A DNA stretch of 64,000 bases from Coniella vitis (taxonomy: Eukaryota > Ascomycota > Sordariomycetes > Diaporthales > Schizoparmaceae). The notes under the pieces were generated by a model. That model was not told the DNA's origin and made no database searches. It was given only the letters and a program-made list of their open reading frames with translations. The DNA is taken from the NCBI GenBank assembly GCA_011317545.1, contig WUJK01000019.1, positions 1 through 64,000 on the forward strand, given 5' to 3'. Of this stretch, positions 58,250 through 64,000 are shown piece after piece (position 1 is the stretch's first letter; each line of letters opens with the position of its first letter). A program made the position numbers and the translations under genes.

Positions 58250-59190
58250 ATAGTAGTATAGAGAGAGGATAGCTAGGAAATAATACGCTAAAGATATATA
58301 GAGGACTAAGTAAGGGTAATACGATAAAGGGAGATATAGAAGGAGGCGTAGGTAGAGGATAAGCTAGGCGGCGATTAATAATATATAGAAGTAGGAGGGA
58401 AGTAGGTAGGGCTATTAAGGATCGGTATAGTATATAGCCCTATAAGGGTTATTTAGAAAGCGGCGCGAAGAGGAGATAGAAAAGGAACGATAGAAAAAGG
58501 GTATAGAATAGAAGATAACGATTAGAGATAATAAATACGACCGTATAATAGGAAAGAGTCGAGTAGGCTATAGGTAGAGAAGAGTAGAAGTAATAAGGCG
58601 ATATATAGGTTTATATAGGATAGTAATATTATATACTACTAGATAGAGTAATCGCGAGAAAATACGGGTTTAAACCGAAGAAGAGGAGAAACTAAAAGGA
58701 AAAAAGGAATAAGAAACTAAAAGTAGCTACCTAATTGCTATATCGTCTACTATCGAGGGGTATAATAAGCTCCGAAGCTATATATATCCTTACCTACCTA
58801 CTCTTTATTATTAGTCTTTCTTTTACCTTTTCTTCTACTAACTTATTAAGTACGGCACCCGACTAAATAAGCAAACTTTATATATATAAACTTTATATAT
58901 ATAAATATATATATATATATAATAGTAGATCTAAGCGAAAAAGAAGAAGCGTTAATAAAGGGCATTACTAATACCGTCGTCGCGCAGATACGATAGCTTC
59001 TAGTATAGAAGTTAATAAGCTTATAGATATACTACCTCTTTTCCTAGGAACGTAATAGGATACGTTTATAAGAATAGATCGAATAATATATTAATAGAAC
59101 GGGAATAGAGGTACTTAATCGCTTACTCGCCGGATTATACGCGCCTAACGTACGTTTTATATATATATATATATATATATCGCTATAGTA
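58250..59190. other. no recognisable gene; purine-rich then AT-rich
   Basis: GA-rich to about 58,720, then mixed sequence and two AT microsatellites. It should contain the promoter of gene D, but nothing specific is visible. Confidence 0.5.
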
Positions 59191-59194
59191 TAGA

Positions 59195-60403
59195 CTGCTA
59201 ACCTAGATATATATATAGAGTAATAATAAAGCAGTAGCAGATATAAAGGCTATAAGCGATAGAGACGACGAGGATAAGGAATAAGACGAGGATAAAGAGT
59301 AAGAAGATTATAACGTAAGTATCGAGGAAGATAGTATACTAGAGGAGCTAGAAGATAATAAGGCGTATATCGAGTAAGATAATATATAATAGAAAGCGCG
59401 TAATAAGGGGCAGAAGGCGAAGTAGCTATATATACCTCTATAAGAGTACGGTATACTCCGCGTTATAGAGTTAGGTTTAGCTATTATAATTAGTCTCGCG
59501 ACCGTACTAGCCTAGGCTAATATCCAGCTTCTCTATATTACCGATATAGAGAAGCTGGATACCTTCTTACCCGACTACTACCGGGTAGGAAGCTAATAAA
59601 CTATAATACTTATAAGCGCTACTTCTAAAGCTATACGTTAGAGCCGTATACGTAAAACGCCTATAGGCTTTCTATACTTATTTCCTATTAAAATAGCTAA
59701 GTGGATATAGCCTATAGTAGCCGAGTAGATAATACCTATAACGGTAAGGCCCGATTAGCAGGATACGGTAGCGAGATTACGGGTATAGCTGCTAAAGGGT
59801 ATATTAGCGTACTATATAGGTAATCTATTATATAAGAGGATAAGCACCTTATTAACGTATAGGCCCGGCCTCTTAAAGAATATAGGCTAGATAATACCTA
59901 GTATTATAACGCCCTATTAGTATATAGGCGTAGTAGACTCGGGTATAGCGTAGTATTATAAGGACGGTAACCTCTACTCTTATAACCTAATATTAACCGG
60001 CTATAAGCTATAGATAATAATAGATTAAGCAGATACGATTAAATTCGAAAACTAGGTAGCTATAGCCTTTTATATTAAGGAGGACGAACGCTATAACTAA
60101 TAGCTCCGGTATTTAGGGCTAATTATCGATCCTTAGATATTAATAGCGGCGAATATTAGCTACCGTATCTTCTATTCGGGGCTAGGAGATCTAGTATTAA
60201 TAGCGGTGTATTAGTATTATTATATTATAAACCTAAGTATAAGCTTCGTACTATCGATTAACTACCTCTTACCTAACGAGGTCTACTAGCCCCTAGATTA
60301 TACCTACGAATAATATCGTCTAGATCCCCTCGAACGGTAGCGTAAGTAAAACGGCGAGGAGCTAAAGGTATAAGGATAAGGAGAAGTAGTATAAAAACTA
60401 GAC

Positions 60404-60434
<31 letters not shown>

Positions 60435-61810
60435 AATAATTATTACTATTATAATAGCGATAGTTATAATAACGGCCCGCTATTTTAACGGTTATATACC
60501 GTCCTAGCCCTATATAGGATATAAGGGAGCCGAAGCGAAAGCGAGATAAAAGATTAAGCGAGGAGGTAAAAAGATAAACGCTACCTATAGCTAAAAGATG
60601 GAAGGGTAGATAAAGTAAAGCGCTAGCCCGGGCTAAGGCGGCCTACCTATATACGGACCTAGGCTATAACCTATATATACTAACGGATATAGTTATACCT
60701 AAACTATAGCTATATATCGCGGCTATCCGCTTACGCTTAGCTATACGGTAGTTTTACCGGTTAATAGCTACCTTATATAGCGCTATATAGGTATATATTT
60801 AAGCGCTACGGCTAGGCAGCGAGGCGGCCGCGATAGAGCGTAGATATAGCCTATAACGTATATCCTCCTTACTAGTCGGTACTAATCGTCTAGTATAGCT
60901 AAGACGAGTCTAATAATACCTACTCGGCTAGCTCTACTATACGATATAAGGCGTAAACCGACGTATATATCTAGAGGATACCTAATACCTACTAGCTAAT
61001 ACCGGCTAGGAGAAGGCTAAGCTCTATAAGGAATTATAATAAACTAAGGAATAGGTTAGCGTATATAGCCCCGTATTAGATAGTATCCTATACTTCCTAC
61101 CCGAAGTTATATCTAGCGGCTTTTATATCTCTACCCCTATATACCGAGATCGATTAACGGGCGATTTATAATAGTAGATATAATCCGTCCTCGCGGATAT
61201 ATATATATAGGCCCTTTACGCGGCGGGTACCGTACTATAGGCTAGCTTACTAGGTATAGATATCTGGTTTTAATAGGAGAAGGACGGCTAAGCTATACCC
61301 TAGGATTTACTAAAAGCGGAGATACTAGTATAATTATAACCTATAGCCCCCTTACTATATAATAGTCTCGACTATAATAGCTTCGATTATAACCTTATCG
61401 AGACGGATATATATAACTAGTATTAGGCCGCGGTATAACCCTACGGCTATATACCCGACCTATATAGACCCGAGGTCCGTTTATAATAGTATAATAGGGA
61501 AGAAGGACGGCTAGGCCTTTATACCGTCTTTTAAGATAATTACTAGCTAATCTTTATATAGGGATAGGTATTCGGCTATCTAATAGGATATATAGTAGCC
61601 TAGGACCGAGATATAGATAAGATAATCGTTATACTAGCGGGTATTATATAGAAGCTGGATATAGTAGTAGAGAGTAACCGCTTCCGTTTACTTAGTACGG
61701 TATATAAGCGTTATACTACGGCCTAATTACTCTAGCGACCCGTAGTAGGTAAATAGATATATATTATAGTAATAGCGCGTCCGATTCTAGATAGTAGAGA
61801 GATTACCGTA
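59195..61810 (+). pseudogene. gene D (about 860 codons), paralogue of D-prime
   Basis: One phase from D-D-E-D-K-E at 59,264 to R-P-I-L-D-S-R-E at 61,778 (838 codons). The N-terminal part is acidic, then a folded region with L-R-V-I-E-L-G-L-A-I near 59,460 and P-L-L-K/G-L-L-K-N-I-G near 59,870, ending in a Glu tract from (GAA)n at 60,405-60,436. A basic R-E-P-K-R-K-R-D-K-R segment near 60,535 looks like a nuclear localisation signal. From 60,600 the sequence aligns with D-prime: Y-N-L-Y-I-L-T-D at 60,665, Q-F-Y-R-L-I, F-L-P-E-V, Y-R-D-R-L-T-G-D near 61,145, D-I-W-F near 61,258. It ends about 60 bp before the G14 run and inverted array. Internal stops are TAA/TAG. Function not recognised. Confidence 0.72.
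59521..59561. repeat. perfect inverted repeat inside gene D
   Basis: 17-bp arms (TATCCAGCTTCTCTATA and exact complement) around a 7-nt loop. The arms keep CCAG and CTGG, that is CA and TG sites that RIP has removed almost everywhere else. Confidence 0.9.
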
Positions 61811-61872
61811 CGGTAAAAAGATTAGATAAATAGTTATCGAGAATATAGAGTAGAAGAAGGCGAGCGTATATA

Positions 61873-61886
61873 GGGGGGGGGGGGGG
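61873..61886 (+). repeat. G14 homopolymer at array border
   Basis: Mirror of the C12 at 50,919, directly joined to the array at 61,887. Confidence 0.95.
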
Positions 61887-62130
61887 TAGATTACGGTCCT
61901 TTAGTATATAGGGAGGCGAGATAAATAGTAAGGAGGGAGGGGTATAGACTATAGTCCTTTAGTAGAGAGGCTAGATAAGTAGTATAGATAAAGGGGTATA
62001 GATTACGGTCCTTAAGTATATAGGGAGGCTAGATAAGTAGTATAGATAAAGGGATATAGATTACGGTCCTAGAGTATATAGGGAGGCGAGATAAATAGTA
62101 TAAATAGAGGGGTATAGACTATAGTCCTTA
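61887..62130 (-). repeat. about 57-bp tandem array, inverted
   Basis: Five units start near 61,887, 61,944, 61,999, 62,057 and 62,115 with TAGATTACGGTCCTTTAGTA or TAGACTATAGTCCTT forms. The complement contains AAGGACTATAGTCTATACCC, matching the core of the 50.6-kb array. Confidence 0.88.
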
Positions 62131-62149
62131 AGTATTATACGGATATATA

Positions 62150-63889
62150 TAAATAGAATAGAGATAGGACGATATAGAGTAAGCTAGCGTAGTAATATAT
62201 ACTAGAATATAGCGAGGGGTTTAGAAGAGGGAGATCGGCGCTACGGTATTAAATAATACGAATATACTACGAGATATATAGAGTAAAGGGAGGCCTAACC
62301 CTCCCCCCCCCCCCTCCCTTAAACTTCTTAGGAAGGAACGATAAATATAATAGGTAAAGAGTAGGGGAAAGAACCGATATCGAAAGTAGGAGAGGAGGGT
62401 AGTAGATAGAGTATAGAGTTCGATAGCGAGTAAGGTAGAATCGTTACGTATAACGAGGAAGGATCGATAAAAGAGCGAATCGTTTATAAAGGGTAGGTAA
62501 TAGGTCGATACCCTACTAGGCCCTTTATACGAGAAGAATAAGAGAGGGAGATAAAGAGGAACGAGTCCGAGGAGTAGTAAGAAGTAGTAAAGTATTATAT
62601 ACCGAGCCGAGGGCTCCGAAGGATATTCGAGAATCGAGGAAGTAAGCTAAAGAGCTTAATAACCTATTATAGAGATAGAGGTAACCGCGCTCTATAATAC
62701 CCTAGAGGGAGGGGATATAAAGGCGGAGCGGCTTATCCGAATAAATAATTAATCCGAGAGAATATTAGGGTAAACGGTAAAGAAACCTTCCTATATCGAT
62801 CGAGTAAAGGGTAGGGGCTTAGAGAATAGGAACGATAGGTAATAGCTAAGAATTATATACGGATAGAGAGAAATACGATAAAAACGTATAAGGATAGGTA
62901 TAAAGAAGGGTTCGATCGAAATATATATTTACCTTATAAGTAAGGGTAATTAGAGAAAAGAAGAAGAAAAAGCCGAAGGAGGCTTATCCTACCTAAGAAC
63001 GCGAAGTATAGCGCGAATATATAGGGTAATATCGATTCGAAGGAAAGCTAAATTAGACCGTTTATTAAAAGAGAAGAGAAGATATAATAAGGTTACGAAA
63101 TATAAGCCCTACCGTTTTATATTAAGTTATAATAAAGAGATACGTTAAGATATAACCGTTTAGCCTAGGCCGCTCGGTAAAAGAGAAGCTATAAATAGGC
63201 GAGAAAGGGGTTACTTAAGAAATATTAGGGGTAAGGAGTAAAAGCTAATGCTTAATAAGCTTATATAAGTAGAGGGTAAAAGGGTAAAAGTATACTAAGG
63301 ATAGTTAGGAACGGATATAGATATAATACCGAGGTAAGAGAAAGATAGAGGAAATTCGCTAAGGGTTTATTATAACCGAGGCTAAGGAGGTTAAAAGTAG
63401 AATTAAGAGATATATAGATAGATCGCCCTCCCCTATTAGTAGATAAAAAGGCTAGATAATTCGGTAAGGTATAAAGCCTTTACGCTTATAAAACCGGCTT
63501 AGGCGCTACGGGAAAACCGGTTACTAGGATCCTTAAGCGGGCGTTAGGAGGAAGCGGAAGGAGAGAGTATATTAAGTAAGCGTAGAAGGAGAATACCGTA
63601 TAGGAGGAAATATAATACCTACGCTATAAAGGTAATCGATAAGAATAAAGGGTAAGAGAGAGGGAGATAGAGTTTAGTATATTATAGAAAAGAGACGGCC
63701 TTAGGCTAACGGAAAGCCCCGAAGGAGGAGAGAGAAAGAGAGAAAGAGAGAGAATAAGTATATAAGAGGGCGTAAGGAAGAAGGGTAAGTAGTCTTCTTA
63801 TATAATATAGTATAAAAGTTTATAATCGATCTCCTTATAATCGAGGTATAGAAAATATAATCTAAAGAAACCTAAAGAAAGAACTAAAC

Positions 63890-63922
<33 letters not shown>

Positions 63923-64000
63923 ACCTAAACCTAAAACCCCCCCCCCCCCCTAAAAAAAAAAAAAATAATAAAATTATATCTATAATAGCGATAAATACCG
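62150..64000. other. purine-rich terminal stretch with homopolymers
   Basis: Plus strand mainly G/A. It includes C12 at 62,303-62,314, a GA microsatellite near 63,725-63,755, A29 at 63,892-63,920, CCTAAA-type hexamers around 63,860-63,935, C14 at 63,937-63,950 and a further A-run at 63,952-63,965. No reading frame is sustained. Confidence 0.55.

Larger units (their letters stand above)
50633..62130. other. candidate composite cassette bounded by inverted tandem arrays
   Basis: The left end is a 67-bp tandem array that runs directly into C12 (50,919-50,930). The right end is G14 (61,873-61,886) running directly into a 57-bp tandem array. In opposite orientation both arrays share the core AAGGACTATAGTCTA (with RIP variants) and both meet the homopolymer through ATAATCTACCCC or its complement. 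Inside lie gene C, the Asn-rich gene, a palindrome array with a solo LTR, and gene D, which starts or ends close to the borders. The boundary symmetry is seen; the idea of a mobile or duplicated unit is inference. Confidence 0.4.
1..64000. other. RIP-saturated heterochromatic block
   Basis: CA and TG dinucleotides are missing from runs of several hundred bases in most of the window (the first 600 bases are an example), while TA is in great excess and CG remains common. This symmetric loss of CpA and TpG with gain of TpA is the established signature of repeat-induced point mutation in filamentous ascomycetes. Consequences seen directly: almost no ATG or TGA, in-frame TAA/TAG where Gln or Trp is expected, Tyr where His or Cys is expected, and Asp or Glu changed to Asn or Lys after a T. 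Local exceptions lie near 11.09-11.36 and 18.56-19.37 kb. Confidence 0.95.

Overview
The window is fungal heterochromatin: a 64-kb block of dead repeats and multi-gene modules saturated by repeat-induced point mutation (RIP). The evidence is direct. CA and TG dinucleotides are almost absent on both strands over most of the window, TA is hugely over-represented and CG is not depleted. That is the product of CpA-to-TpA mutation on both strands, which is known in Pezizomycotina (filamentous ascomycetes). ATG and TGA nearly vanish, and CAA, CAG and TGG become TAA or TAG. Ordinary ORF calling therefore finds almost nothing, although many old genes are still readable if in-frame TAA/TAG is taken as former Gln or Trp, and Tyr as possible former His or Cys. 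I cannot name the species. I see no rRNA, no convincing tRNA, no CRISPR array and no active gene.

Layout. 1-11.05 kb: an unidentified gene (about 1.56-2.79 kb), two members (A at 3.72-5.86 kb, B at 7.81-9.75 kb) of a three-copy unknown family, a further gene after A, and a 437-codon Pro/Thr-repeat frame on the minus strand that overlaps the end of B. 11.09-16.7 kb: a Tad-like non-LTR retrotransposon (ORF1; ORF2 with endonuclease, reverse transcriptase, RNase H and a C-terminal His/Cys region), bordered on the left by a short, weakly mutated segment. 17.0-18.6 kb: a degenerate acidic Ser/Asn-rich gene on the minus strand with a surviving ATG and a possible intron, next to a second weakly mutated segment ending in an (AAAT)n tract. 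20.7 kb: a fold-back repeat. 21.9-23.9 kb: gene D-prime, paralogous to gene D at 59.2-61.8 kb. 28.3-31.8 kb: two unknown coding-like regions between tandem arrays. 32-36 kb: further coding-like stretches and a duplication broken by a T45 tract. 38.9-39.1 kb: a Tyr/Ser/Asp-rich remnant. 39.4-45.55 kb: a complete Ty3/gypsy element on the minus strand with two 202-bp LTRs and one uninterrupted gag-pol frame. 46.2-50.3 kb: dispersed direct and fold-back repeats. 50.6-62.1 kb: a possible composite cassette bounded by inverted tandem arrays each joined to a poly-C tract, holding gene C (third copy of the A/B family), an Asn-rich gene overlapping its 3-prime end, a palindromic tandem array with a solo LTR, and gene D. 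62.1-64 kb: purine-rich sequence and homopolymers.

How things fit together. The retroelements were silenced by substitution, not by indels: the gag-pol frame, LINE ORF2, families A/B/C and D/D-prime keep one phase at every landmark I checked over 1.1-4.6 kb. The most interesting structure is a convergent gene pair repeated at two loci (B with the Pro/Thr-repeat gene; C with the Asn-rich gene). The stop codons overlap by 12 and 15 bp, and the minus-strand partner carries I-I-D-L or V-I-D-L motifs. I infer an undescribed multi-gene repeated module, possibly mobile, that was duplicated and then destroyed by RIP. Its function is unknown.
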